Shown here: in pieces, positions 9,128 to 17,029 of the stretch | Position numbering within the stretch: the stretch's first letter is position 1 | How the letters are laid out: each line of letters opens with the position of its first letter | NCBI GenBank assembly: GCA_018657385.1 | Contig: JABHXF010000054.1 | Coordinates: 1 to 47,320, forward strand | Origin: Candidatus Woesearchaeota archaeon | GTDB lineage: Archaea; Nanobdellota; Nanobdellia; Woesearchaeales; DSVV01 | DNA length: 47,320 bases | Direction: 5' to 3' | The notes under the pieces: model-generated | What the model saw: the letters and a program-made list of their open reading frames with translations, nothing else | Databases searched by the model: none | What the model was told of the DNA's origin: nothing | Program-made: the position numbers and the translations under genes

Positions 9128-9264
9128 GGTTAGCGAAGCGTAACCCTATTATCTTGGTCGAGCTTAATTAAGGTCGGCAGAAACAGGTATTGTTAAGAAA
9201 ATATAGGGTTTGCGAAGCGTAACCCTATTATCTTGGCCGAGCTTAATTAAGGTCGGCAGAGACA
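9107..9264. repeat. 79-bp direct tandem duplication with two hairpins per unit
   Basis: Two near-identical 79-base units start at 9107 and 9186, and a degraded third start (GGTGTGGTAAGAAA) lies at 9265. Each unit holds the last six codons and stop of PEP-utiliser 4, then hairpin AGGGTT...AACCCT (9126-9147 and 9205-9226), then hairpin GCCGA-G-CTTAATTAAG-G-TCGGC (9236-9257). In the first unit the second stem reads GTCGA and still pairs through a T-G wobble. The duplication therefore doubled a probable terminator. Confidence 0.9.
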
Positions 9265-9299
9265 GGTGTGGTAAGAAATGTTTAATTTTTATTCATCAA

Positions 9300-9316
9300 A
9301 ACTAGGTCCGGAGGAC
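9300..9316 (+). terminator. ACTAGGTCCGGAGGAC post-gene motif
   Basis: AACTAGGTCCGGAGGACAA holds the small hairpin GTCC-GGA-GGAC, followed about 15 bases later by a T-rich stretch. The same motif follows the MutL gene at 42997. Its position downstream of the PEP-utiliser array and convergent to the next gene suggests a 3'-end signal; that is inference. Confidence 0.4.
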
Positions 9317-9387
9317 AAGGTCACTCTGGAATTTTTCTTTCTTTATTAAATCAAAAAAGTTATCCTTACAACTAAAATAAGAAAAAA

Positions 9388-9945
9388 TCATTTATACACT
9401 TTCCCCAATAAATCTGCTTTAGTAATAATACCTATTGTTTTACCTTTTTCTTTAACAATTACCATTGGGTAAAATTTTAATAAATTACCAATCATTGATA
9501 TTTCTGCATCTTTTGCAACAATTGGCGGGCAATCTTTCATTATTTCAGATACTTTTGAATCTGGGGAAATCTTTTTCATGATTGCGTCTAAAATTAATGC
9601 TTCTGATATCATTCCAATAACAACTTCTTTATGTTTTGGATCAATAACTGGAAGTTGTGATATGTTTTTCTTCTTCATAACTTGTGTTGCTTCTTTTAGA
9701 GTATCACTTGCTTTTAGGAAAATAATATTTTTATTAAGCACATCTTTTGCTTTCATTTCTTTTTTATGCTGTAATTTATTAATTGCTTCAAATATTTGTT
9801 TAATCTTAGAATAAGCAGGATCAATCATGTTACTTTCTATTTTAGCTATTAATGATTGTGAAACACCAGCTATTTTAGCTAGCTCAGATTGCGTTAATCC
9901 ATATTTTTTTCTTATTTCTTTGATCTCTCGAATATCTGTTATCAT
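9388..9945 (-). CDS. HTH-CBS transcriptional regulator
   Basis: A 185-residue protein. Residues 5-60 form an XRE-type helix-turn-helix (IRKKYGLTQSELAKIAGVSQSLIAKIESN). Residues about 65-185 form a CBS pair, with AKDVLNKNIIFLKASDTLKEA...ISQLPVID and VSEIMKDCPPIVAKDAEI...GIITKADLLG. This fusion is a common archaeal regulator in which CBS domains sense an adenylate-type ligand. The ligand and targets are not visible here. A TATA-like TTTAAATA box at 9969-9976, 27 bases before the ATG, suggests a leaderless mRNA. It faces the PEP-utiliser array tail to tail, so regulation of that array is possible but unproven. Confidence 0.9.
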   Translation of the reverse strand: MITDIREIKEIRKKYGLTQSELAKIAGVSQSLIAKIESNMIDPAYSKIKQIFEAINKLQHKKEMKAKDVLNKNIIFLKASDTLKEATQVMKKKNISQLPVIDPKHKEVVIGMISEALILDAIMKKISPDSKVSEIMKDCPPIVAKDAEISMIGNLLKFYPMVIVKEKGKTIGIITKADLLGKVYK

Positions 9946-10010
9946 ATTCCAATTAGAATAATTTGGTGTTTAAATAATTAATGGAAAATTAATCTTTTGT
10001 AACAATAGAA

Positions 10011-12671
10011 TTAGTGAATATATTCAATACATCTCATACTAAAACTTGATGCATTAGTTCTTGGTTGACCCTTTTTTCTATTTAAAACTGATCTATTCCA
10101 TGTATTATATAATTCTCCATTTAAATAAGCAACATCATTTAAGTCTTTGGAATTAATAGATTCTGTTCTCCAAACTGCAATTCCTGTTTTCATTTTACCT
10201 TCTTCTATTTTCTTTGTATAGGGGGTATCAGCACCTAAAATAGCAGGCATTGAAAATACACCATGCTCTCTAAACCCAACAGTAAATTTTATTGACTCAA
10301 AATCTATTCTATATCTTGTTGCAATTTCTTCTTTTCCTTCTTCCCCAGGTAATAAATAATCTCCTGGTGTTATATTACAATCTACTTTAAATCTATAACC
10401 TTTTCCTTTATCAACTGCTCTTGAATTTTCAAATAAATAACCACTAACTATAAATCTATGAATAACTTCTTCTCCATCTAAAAATGGAACATAATTAACT
10501 TCTATTCCTTGGTTTCTTTTTTCAGCCTCACTTTTTACACTACTACCTGTATCCCATCTAGGTGTTGGAATTCCTCCTTCATCAGGATAAGTAAATCGGG
10601 GAATCATATTAGGTGTATAAAATGATCCTGGATCCTGATCAAATAATAATCCGAATAGTCCACCATCTGGTGTGAAATTAACTACTAATTTAGTTTCTGT
10701 TCTTAATAATGTCATAATTGAGTCTGAAATATTATCAGATAAGGCTTTTTCTTCTAACATCTTTTCTCCTTTTAATTGTCTTAATTCATCTGACATCTTT
10801 GCATATCTTTTATCAGACTGATTTAAATCTGTTGCAAGTTTTTTCATTCTAAGTTTATCATAAGAAAAAGCTGTTGCAAGTTTTCTTAATTTTTTAAATA
10901 CTTCTGCTGAATGTCTTTTTAGTGCAGCTGTTTCCTTTCTTAAATCATCTCTTTCATGTAATACACCAACATAGTCTTCTTCACTAACATTATTGGATTC
11001 TATCTCTGCTAAACTATATTTTAAATCTCTAATATTTTCGTTTGCTTCATTTAACCTATCTAATAATACATCAATTGTATTTGCATTAATTAATGCATCT
11101 TCAGTTGCTTCTTTTCTACCATCTCTTTCTATTCTCAGCATTTCTTTGTATAATGTGATTGTATTTTCATATGTAGCAACAACATCTTCAACAGTTCTTG
11201 CATATATTTTTAATTTTTCTGCAAGCTCTTCTGTTTTTAACCCATTATTTTCAGGATTTAAATATGGTTCTAAAATATCCCCTGCAGCTGCTACAAAACT
11301 CCCTAGTTGTTCTGTTATTATTCCTATATATGTTTCATCTTCTCTAGTTACCCTAGTTCTTATATTTTTTTTAATTGGAGGTGGTACTTGAATTGCTAAT
11401 TCTTGAACTTTTTTAGGTTCTTCAACAATTACTCCAACTAATGTTTCTGCATCTTCAATAGTCTCTTCTCCTAATAGTGGTCTTGTATCTTCTACAAATG
11501 TTGCTACAGGAACATTAGCATTTACAGAAGACCTTAATGCATTCCCTCTTAGGGCAGAATCAAGCTCTAAATCTATTCTACCTTCCCCTATAGGAGTCTG
11601 CGTAAATTCTTTGATTAAGGTATCATTTCCTGTACTTTTTACATCTGATTTAACATAACTTTTTTTCCCAACAATACTTGTGTTATCTGCAAATGCATTT
11701 TTTCCTTCTAAATATTCAATACTTTGATTTCTTAATCTTTCAATAACTGCAACTGCAACATCTCCCGTATAAAGTAAATCTCCATTTGGTGAATCACCAG
11801 ATTTTGTTGGCATTAAAGCTAATTTAGTATGTCTTTTAATTGTTTCAATATATGCATCAAATAAATTTTCATAACTTTGTTTATCAACTGTTGGTTCCTT
11901 AAGTATTTTTAATCTATCAATTGCTTTGTATATTTCTTCTAATTCAACATCAGTTGCCATCTCAAAAGAGGAATTATTATTTAAAACAGAATATATTTTT
12001 TGATTTAAGAACAAATAAACTTCACTAATTAACATATAATGTTTTGCAACAAAATTATTTGCAGTTATTACTCTTTCTCTTCTTTTTTCTGTAGTGTCCC
12101 CATCAATCATAGTCCCAACAAAAGAATCAATAGTGTCAGTTACTGCATTACTTTCTTCATCAAAACTTTGTGCAAAATAGTATGCAGAAAATATTTCTTT
12201 TGCAGTATCATCAAGTCTTAATAGATTAGTTACTGCCCTTATATCAACCTTAGTTGTAGGATTTTTATAATACAAATCTAGCCAATCCCTAAACTGTGTA
12301 TTTTCCCTTGACAATTCAGCTATTAACCCCATTCTTTCTTTAACTTTTTTAACTTTTCCTTCTTCTGCTTTAACATCTTTGGTTAATGCTGTTATATCGA
12401 TAACTGGTCTTTCTTCAACACTGTTTCTATACTTTGTTACTAATCCTTGAACAAAACCAGGTACAATTTTAGACTCTTCCCATCCTTTTTTAGGTTCTTC
12501 TTCTACAAATTCAGGGTTAAACCACCTATCTAAATATTCATGATGTTCAAGATCTAAACCAACTGCTTCAAGAAATCTTTTAGGTTTTAGTCTATCTAAG
12601 GCTGTTTCATAAGTAGTAGAGCCATTTAATGTTATAATTGCTTCTAATTCTGGGTTTCTTTCTTTTACCAT
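10011..12671 (-). CDS. Large orphan coiled-coil protein (886 aa)
   Basis: I do not recognise this family. The protein is acidic and helical over residues 1-400. A long coiled-coil region covers about 480-665 (IRDLKYSLAEIESNNVSEED, then RDDLRKETAALKRHSAEVFK). A probable beta-rich C-terminal domain of about 210 residues (LVVNFTPDGGLFGLLFDQDP...) ends in M-R-C-I-E-Y-I-H. No signal peptide or membrane segment is seen, so a cytoplasmic scaffold or filament-like role is possible but speculative. The upstream region holds a strong TATATTATATATAATAT tract at about 12705-12721, leaving a leader of some 20-30 bases. Codon and base use match the neighbours. Confidence 0.7.
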   Translation of the reverse strand: MVKERNPELEAIITLNGSTTYETALDRLKPKRFLEAVGLDLEHHEYLDRWFNPEFVEEEPKKGWEESKIVPGFVQGLVTKYRNSVEERPVIDITALTKDVKAEEGKVKKVKERMGLIAELSRENTQFRDWLDLYYKNPTTKVDIRAVTNLLRLDDTAKEIFSAYYFAQSFDEESNAVTDTIDSFVGTMIDGDTTEKRRERVITANNFVAKHYMLISEVYLFLNQKIYSVLNNNSSFEMATDVELEEIYKAIDRLKILKEPTVDKQSYENLFDAYIETIKRHTKLALMPTKSGDSPNGDLLYTGDVAVAVIERLRNQSIEYLEGKNAFADNTSIVGKKSYVKSDVKSTGNDTLIKEFTQTPIGEGRIDLELDSALRGNALRSSVNANVPVATFVEDTRPLLGEETIEDAETLVGVIVEEPKKVQELAIQVPPPIKKNIRTRVTREDETYIGIITEQLGSFVAAAGDILEPYLNPENNGLKTEELAEKLKIYARTVEDVVATYENTITLYKEMLRIERDGRKEATEDALINANTIDVLLDRLNEANENIRDLKYSLAEIESNNVSEEDYVGVLHERDDLRKETAALKRHSAEVFKKLRKLATAFSYDKLRMKKLATDLNQSDKRYAKMSDELRQLKGEKMLEEKALSDNISDSIMTLLRTETKLVVNFTPDGGLFGLLFDQDPGSFYTPNMIPRFTYPDEGGIPTPRWDTGSSVKSEAEKRNQGIEVNYVPFLDGEEVIHRFIVSGYLFENSRAVDKGKGYRFKVDCNITPGDYLLPGEEGKEEIATRYRIDFESIKFTVGFREHGVFSMPAILGADTPYTKKIEEGKMKTGIAVWRTESINSKDLNDVAYLNGELYNTWNRSVLNRKKGQPRTNASSFSMRCIEYIH

Positions 12672-12977
12672 TTTATTCTTGTCTCTATTCCCTTATCTTC
12701 TTAAGAATATTATATATAATATAAGGATATTTATTCTATTTTTAAATCTTATGGTAGTTTTAACTACTCTTGTAGTATACAAATGTTAAATTTACCTGGA
12801 GTTGGTAGTGAAATTGAGGTAAGTAGTTGTGGGTTTTGAGTAATGAGTTGGTTCTGGGCAAATAAGTCATGAAATTTGGTTAGTAGGAAATTAGTTTTGA
12901 GAAAATGTAACAATACTCATAAATACTTACTGGTAACCCACTCAGAACCTATAACTCAAGACTCATAACTGTTAAAA
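12672..12977. other. Intergenic region with imperfect inverted repeat
   Basis: About 306 bases without a convincing gene. The left end holds the TATA-rich promoter of the 886-residue protein. Positions about 12820-12863 (TTTTGAGTAATGAGTTGGTTC) and 12919-12970 (GAACCTATAACTCAAGACTC) are imperfect inverted repeats that could form a long bulged hairpin. They are built from GAGT/TGAG-like words on one side and ACTC/CTCA on the other. Function unknown. Confidence 0.5.
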
Positions 12978-13538
12978 TCACTTATCAACAAATAAATTAT
13001 ACTTTTCCTTTCCACTTAATTCAGAAATAATTCTTTTGTAAATAACTTTTTGCGGATCTGGAATTAGTTTAACTCTTTTTTTAAGATCATCGAAGTCTTT
13101 AAATGGATCTCCTTTTCTTTCTTCAATTATTTGCCACATATGTTTTTTACCTAGTCCAGGAAGTAATTCAATCTGGTGCATTCTTGTAGTCAATGGCTGT
13201 GCTTTATTAAAAAAATCAACAAATTTAGTTTGATCTTTTTTTAGAATATCTTTAATTACAAATTCCATTTCTTTTCTCGCTGTTCCTGTTAATTTATCAA
13301 TTGATAATTTCCCAGCAATATGATGTACTTTTTCTCTTTTACCATCTCCAATATATACTTCATCATGCGGTTGAAAGAAAACATCTTTTTTTGGAACTAA
13401 TTCTAACAAAGTAAAATTACTTTTACCTATAGCTTGAGCAATTGGGGTTTTCTTATGACTAGGTCTATTGTCCTGACTATAACCATGTGGTAAATAGTCT
13501 ATAATTATTGCGTATTCTTCTCTAGTTCTTTCTTCCAT
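12978..13538 (-). CDS. DUF655 family nucleic-acid-binding protein
   Basis: A 186-residue protein matching the archaeal DUF655 family. The N-terminal half has the OB-like start YAIIIDYLPHGYSQDNRPSH and a second strand region DEVYIGDGKREKVHHIAGKL. The C-terminal half carries a helix-hairpin-helix, MHQIELLPGLGKKHMWQIIE, followed by F-D-D-L-K-K-R-V. Full family length, no truncation. The family is thought to bind RNA or DNA; its job is not established. The start is supported by the GGGG purine run upstream of the ATG. It is transcribed toward the orphan coiled-coil gene but is separated from it by 300 bases. Confidence 0.85.
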   Translation of the reverse strand: MEERTREEYAIIIDYLPHGYSQDNRPSHKKTPIAQAIGKSNFTLLELVPKKDVFFQPHDEVYIGDGKREKVHHIAGKLSIDKLTGTARKEMEFVIKDILKKDQTKFVDFFNKAQPLTTRMHQIELLPGLGKKHMWQIIEERKGDPFKDFDDLKKRVKLIPDPQKVIYKRIISELSGKEKYNLFVDK

Positions 13539-13693
13539 TTTAACCCCTACTCATTCTAATATTAACTAACTAAACCTATATTAGGGTTGAGCTTACTTAT
13601 AAATGTTTTGAAATAAGTATATAAATGAATGTAAAAAGAGATATGAAATTATAATAAATATCTCTCTTAATATATATTCTCAAAAGGAACAAT

Positions 13694-13704
13694 CAATATA
13701 AATA
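13694..13704 (+). promoter_or_regulatory. TATA-like box upstream of the PRPP synthase leader
   Basis: CAATATAAATA is centred about 26 bases before the ATG at 13725, the spacing seen before leaderless genes in this window. This would place the transcript start at the leader frame and not at the PRPP synthase ATG. Confidence 0.5.
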
Positions 13705-13724
13705 ACCTACTACTTTGAGTAGTC

Positions 13725-13811
13725 ATGATTAAGCCAAAAGAGGTTATTGGTAATACTTCTTTAGGGAATTCTATATTAAATGAAATGATAAGAGGGGGAG
13801 ATATTTTATGA
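13725..13811 (+). CDS. Possible 28-codon leader peptide overlapping PRPP synthase
   Basis: ATG at 13725 opens a 28-codon frame (MIKPKEVIGNTSLGNSILNE, then MIRGGDIL) whose TGA stop overlaps the PRPP synthase start as ATGA. The TATA-like box sits at the right distance for a leaderless start here, while the downstream gene has its own strong Shine-Dalgarno, AGGGGGAG, inside this frame. Translational coupling or attenuation of PRPP synthesis is therefore possible. No relatives are known to me, and chance cannot be excluded for so short a frame. Confidence 0.4.
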   Translation: MIKPKEVIGNTSLGNSILNEMIRGGDIL

Positions 13812-14965
13812 CATTAGATGATTTAGCTATACTTGCTTGTGCTTCTGGAAGACCATTTGCAGAATTAATGAATCAGAATCTTATTGATATGGTTGGACTA
13901 CCAAGATGGAGAGATTCTTATGTTCTTCCTTCGAGAGAAATTTGGTGGCCTGGCGATGATCAAGATCAGGGCAAAAAAGGAGAAGGTAAAACCGTTATTG
14001 ATACAAATACTAGGGGATGTCATATTGTTGTTGTTCAGGATGTTATAAATTATCAACCTTTTGAAGATGATAGTATTGAAAATAAAAATGAAAGAAGAAA
14101 AAAATCAAAACTAGTTTCAATATCTGAAAATGACAAGATTGTTGCTTTAGAAAATGCAATAGATGCAGCTCAAAGAACAGCAAAACAAATTACTGTTGTG
14201 ATTCCATATTATCCTTATTCCCGTCAGGAAAAAAGAACAAAGGATAAAAATGAGGGATTATTAACTGAAGGGATTACTGTTAAGCGAATAGCAGAAAGAA
14301 TTGAACATGCAGGTAATGGGAAAGTTACAAGAGTTATGACACTTGATGTTCATAATGAAGCAATAGAACCTCTTCATCATCAAGCAGAATTTCTTAATGT
14401 ATATGCCTCTAAAGATATCATTCCTTATATACATGCAACTTATGGTTTTAATGATGTAGTATTTGCTGCTGCAGATGTTGGTGGTGCAGCAAGAGCTAAA
14501 TTCTATTCAAATATAACTGGATTACCGCTTGTGTTTAGCTATAAAGAGAAAGATTTTAGTGGATCAGGTGGGGTTGATAAAACAATTATTGTTGGAGAAC
14601 CTAAAGGCAAAAGAGTATTTGTTGTAGAAGATATGATTGCAAGAGGAGGCACCATGGAAAGTGGGGTAAGAGCTTTTAGGGATGCAGGTGCATCAGAAGT
14701 CTATTGGATTTCTAGCTTATCTTTGCTTTTGGGTCCAGCTAAGGAAAGAATTGAAGATCTTTATAAAAAAGGTTTACTTAACGGAGTCATTGTTACAGAC
14801 AGTATTTTTCATGGTAACTACTTTGATAAACATCCAGATATTTATGGCTGTGTTCCAACATCATGTACATTTGCTAAAGCAGCTTTAAGGGCACATTTAG
14901 GTACATCAGTTAGTGATATGTTTAAACCAAAAAGAATATTGCAAAATCTTAATGGGTATAAATAA
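13808..14965 (+). CDS. prs: Ribose-phosphate pyrophosphokinase (PRPP synthase)
   Basis: Makes PRPP from ribose 5-phosphate and ATP for nucleotide, histidine and tryptophan synthesis. The N-terminus LAILACASGRPFAE is the family start. VVIPYYPYSRQEKRTKDKNEG includes the flexible catalytic loop, and MTLDVHNEAIE follows. The PRPP-binding loop is VVEDMIARGGT at residues 272-282. At 385 residues it is longer than the usual 290-320. The extra length lies mainly between residues 35 and 110, where a charged insertion (NKNERRKKSKLV) interrupts the first domain. The start has the strong Shine-Dalgarno AGGGGGAG and overlaps a possible leader peptide. Cytoplasmic; no neighbour in the same pathway. Confidence 0.93.
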   Translation: MTLDDLAILACASGRPFAELMNQNLIDMVGLPRWRDSYVLPSREIWWPGDDQDQGKKGEGKTVIDTNTRGCHIVVVQDVINYQPFEDDSIENKNERRKKSKLVSISENDKIVALENAIDAAQRTAKQITVVIPYYPYSRQEKRTKDKNEGLLTEGITVKRIAERIEHAGNGKVTRVMTLDVHNEAIEPLHHQAEFLNVYASKDIIPYIHATYGFNDVVFAAADVGGAARAKFYSNITGLPLVFSYKEKDFSGSGGVDKTIIVGEPKGKRVFVVEDMIARGGTMESGVRAFRDAGASEVYWISSLSLLLGPAKERIEDLYKKGLLNGVIVTDSIFHGNYFDKHPDIYGCVPTSCTFAKAALRAHLGTSVSDMFKPKRILQNLNGYK

Positions 14966-15003
14966 ACAATTGTAATTTAGAATTAGTTGATTTGTTTAAT
15001 TTA

Positions 15004-16776
15004 TCAGAAATCCATAAGACTAATCTGTCCTTTTCTTTTATTTTCTTTTATTTTAATATCTTTCTCTAGAACCTTTTCACCAACTTGATCTTTAATAGCA
15101 ATTGCGGTTTTTTTACCAACAAGTTGTGCAAGAGTAATAATATTTGCTTTCTTAATATCTCCTAAATCTTTAATACCAAACTTATGCATTTTTCTTGCTC
15201 TTACTCTTCCAATACTTTTTAATTTCAACAATGTAAGTAATTCTTCTTTAACACCATACTTCATTCTTAATCTGATCTTAGTTAATTCAGCAACCATACT
15301 CTTTTTCTTATCACCAATATTTTTCACTCCTAATATTTTACCAAGTTCAATTGCTGCATACAATAGCCAATTTGCTGATTCTAGCTTTGCTCTTATTTCT
15401 CCTGGTCTAACATCATATTTTTCTAACAAAAACTCTTCATCATTCTCTTCAATCCAATCATTAAAAAATAAAGCTGTTTTGAAAGCATTTACATAATCAT
15501 CATATTCAGAATCAAATTGTGATGGCTCTAAAACAATCATATTACTTTCATATTTTACCATTTGTTCAATTATTTCATCATATTCTTTTACTTTAACTCT
15601 TAATTTTGGTCTTATTTCTAATGTAACACAGAGCATTTGTAAAATAGAAATTGGTAAAACATGTTTTGTTTTTGATCTTTTCATCCCACATATAATTTCA
15701 TAAGCTGTTAATGGATCAATGTATAATTCAGAAACTCTTCTTCCAAGTTCAGTTGCAGTAAACTTTTCTTCAACATCTTCAAATCCAGTTTCAGTAGATG
15801 AAAAACCTGTTTCAACTGCTGAAAGGCCAGCTGCTTCTTGATAAATTTGATCAGCTGACAGAAACTCATCACATATATCTCTTTTTTCTTCTTTAATTTT
15901 GTTGTCTTTATTTGATTTCTTATTTGCTTTTTCCCCAGCACTTACTTTTTCTTGCTTTAATTTCTCTGCTTTACCTTTTGCACTTTCAATAAATCCAAAC
16001 TTTTCTAACAGAATTAACATTTTATTGATTTTCTTCATTAATTCATACATATCTTTAAACTGATGCGCCCAAAAGGTTTTATTAAAGAAGTCCATGATTT
16101 GTTTTCTTGTCCTGACAAAATCAGTTGCTATTAAACTTAATATATAAGATCTTAATACAGGTTCAACTGCTAATTTAGAATAAATCTCTTCAGCATCTGC
16201 ATTGATAAAATCTTCCATTATTTTTTCTTTGCCTGCCTCAGTTGATGCTATTGTTATTGCTTCTCCCCATTTAGTTTTTCCTGGTCTTCCAGCTCTTCCA
16301 GCCATTTGATGATACTCTAAAACAGGAATTGGCTGCATTCCTCTTGGTCCATACCTACCAAGATTTTTTATGACAACTCTGAAAGCTGGAAGATCAAGTC
16401 CAAATGCAAGTGTTGGCGTGCATGAAATTATTTTTATAACATCTTCCCTAAATCCATCTTCAACTAATGTTTTTTGATTCATAGTAAGACCAGCATGATG
16501 AAATGCAATCCCTTGTTTTATGCATCTAGCAAGTCTTTCACATTGTTTAGTAGATTTTGGTAGAGAATTCAAAACTTTTTCACTTAATTCAATTAGTTTT
16601 CTTTTCTCAGCATCACTTATTTTTTTAACTTTATAGCTAATATCTTCTGCAGTTTTTTCTGCGGATCTTTTAGAATTGCAAAATACTAATGCTTGTTTTT
16701 CCATCTCTAAGGTGTCAAGAACTATATTAATTGTTGAATCTTTGTAATGTTCTTTTATTTGTATTGTTTTAGCCAT
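15004..16776 (-). CDS. Ski2/Hel308-type helicase lacking the first RecA domain
   Basis: A 590-residue protein with only the second half of a superfamily 2 helicase. Motif IV is ALVFCNSKRSAEKTA, motif V is TPTLAFGLDLPAF and motif VI is YHQMAGRAGRPG, all within the first 180 residues. A winged-helix and ratchet-like region follows, with a Lys-rich insertion near residues 275-305. The C-terminus has a helix-hairpin-helix, LKSIGRVRARKMHKFG. Hel308/Ski2 proteins normally begin with a RecA1 domain of about 200-250 residues (Walker A, DEAH box); none is encoded here. A TAG stop lies directly before the ATG, and structured elements fill the upstream gap. It is either half of a split helicase whose partner lies elsewhere, or a relic. 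Confidence 0.85.
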   Translation of the reverse strand: MAKTIQIKEHYKDSTINIVLDTLEMEKQALVFCNSKRSAEKTAEDISYKVKKISDAEKRKLIELSEKVLNSLPKSTKQCERLARCIKQGIAFHHAGLTMNQKTLVEDGFREDVIKIISCTPTLAFGLDLPAFRVVIKNLGRYGPRGMQPIPVLEYHQMAGRAGRPGKTKWGEAITIASTEAGKEKIMEDFINADAEEIYSKLAVEPVLRSYILSLIATDFVRTRKQIMDFFNKTFWAHQFKDMYELMKKINKMLILLEKFGFIESAKGKAEKLKQEKVSAGEKANKKSNKDNKIKEEKRDICDEFLSADQIYQEAAGLSAVETGFSSTETGFEDVEEKFTATELGRRVSELYIDPLTAYEIICGMKRSKTKHVLPISILQMLCVTLEIRPKLRVKVKEYDEIIEQMVKYESNMIVLEPSQFDSEYDDYVNAFKTALFFNDWIEENDEEFLLEKYDVRPGEIRAKLESANWLLYAAIELGKILGVKNIGDKKKSMVAELTKIRLRMKYGVKEELLTLLKLKSIGRVRARKMHKFGIKDLGDIKKANIITLAQLVGKKTAIAIKDQVGEKVLEKDIKIKENKRKGQISLMDF

Positions 16777-16800
16777 CTATTTTTCAACTAAACGAAAATC

Positions 16801-16879
16801 CATTCATTTATGGCAGCGCTCACGGACTTTTGCAAACAAAAGTCCTATTCGGCTTCGCCTCATCAGCGCGCCATGAATG
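16801..16879 (+). ncRNA. Structured intergenic element, copy C1
   Basis: The outer stem CATTCA...ATGGC-A-GCGCT pairs with AGCGC-GCCAT-GAATG. Inside are CACGGAC, then CTTTTG-CAAA-CAAAAG, then TCCTATTCGGCTTCGCCTCA, which is the family core with its two inner hairpins (GGACTTTTG/CAAAAGTCC and GGC-TTC-GCC). The arms differ from the AACAACAAC copies but still pair. It stands head to head with copy C2 in the gap before the truncated helicase. Confidence 0.75.
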
Positions 16880-16907
16880 TTTTTTCTTTGATTGTTTTTA
16901 TTCTCTT

Positions 16908-17000
16908 AAAATTTAACAACAATGGCCAGGCGAGTCGAAGACGAGTAGGATTTTTTCTGAAAGAAAAAGTCCGTCTGTGCCTCTGTTGTTGTTGAATTTT
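16908..17000 (-). ncRNA. Structured intergenic element, copy C2 (minus orientation)
   Basis: The outer stem AAAATTTAACAACAA (16908-16922) / TTGTTGTTGAATTTT (16986-17000) is 15 pairs with one T-G wobble. On the minus strand the core reads GGCACAGACGGAC, stem CTTTTTCTTTCAGAAAAAAT, CCTACTCGTCTTCGACTCGC, CTGGCC, which agrees with copies D and E. It directly follows the HAD phosphatase gene (minus strand), where a 3'-end role would fit. Confidence 0.75.
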
Positions 17001-17029
17001 TAATTTTGTTATTTATTGAATTATAATAA

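Noticed and set aside
9107-9264. Attachment site of an integrated element
   Set aside because: The duplication is tandem and has no integrase or tRNA beside it; a local slippage-type duplication is simpler.
10993-11391. Antisense frame of 132 codons inside the 886-residue gene
   Set aside because: It mirrors the coiled-coil gene on the other strand, has no start signals and a low-complexity Ser/Phe composition.
16810-16995. 61-codon frame over elements C1/C2
   Set aside because: Chance frame through hairpins; the sequence is explained by RNA-type structure.
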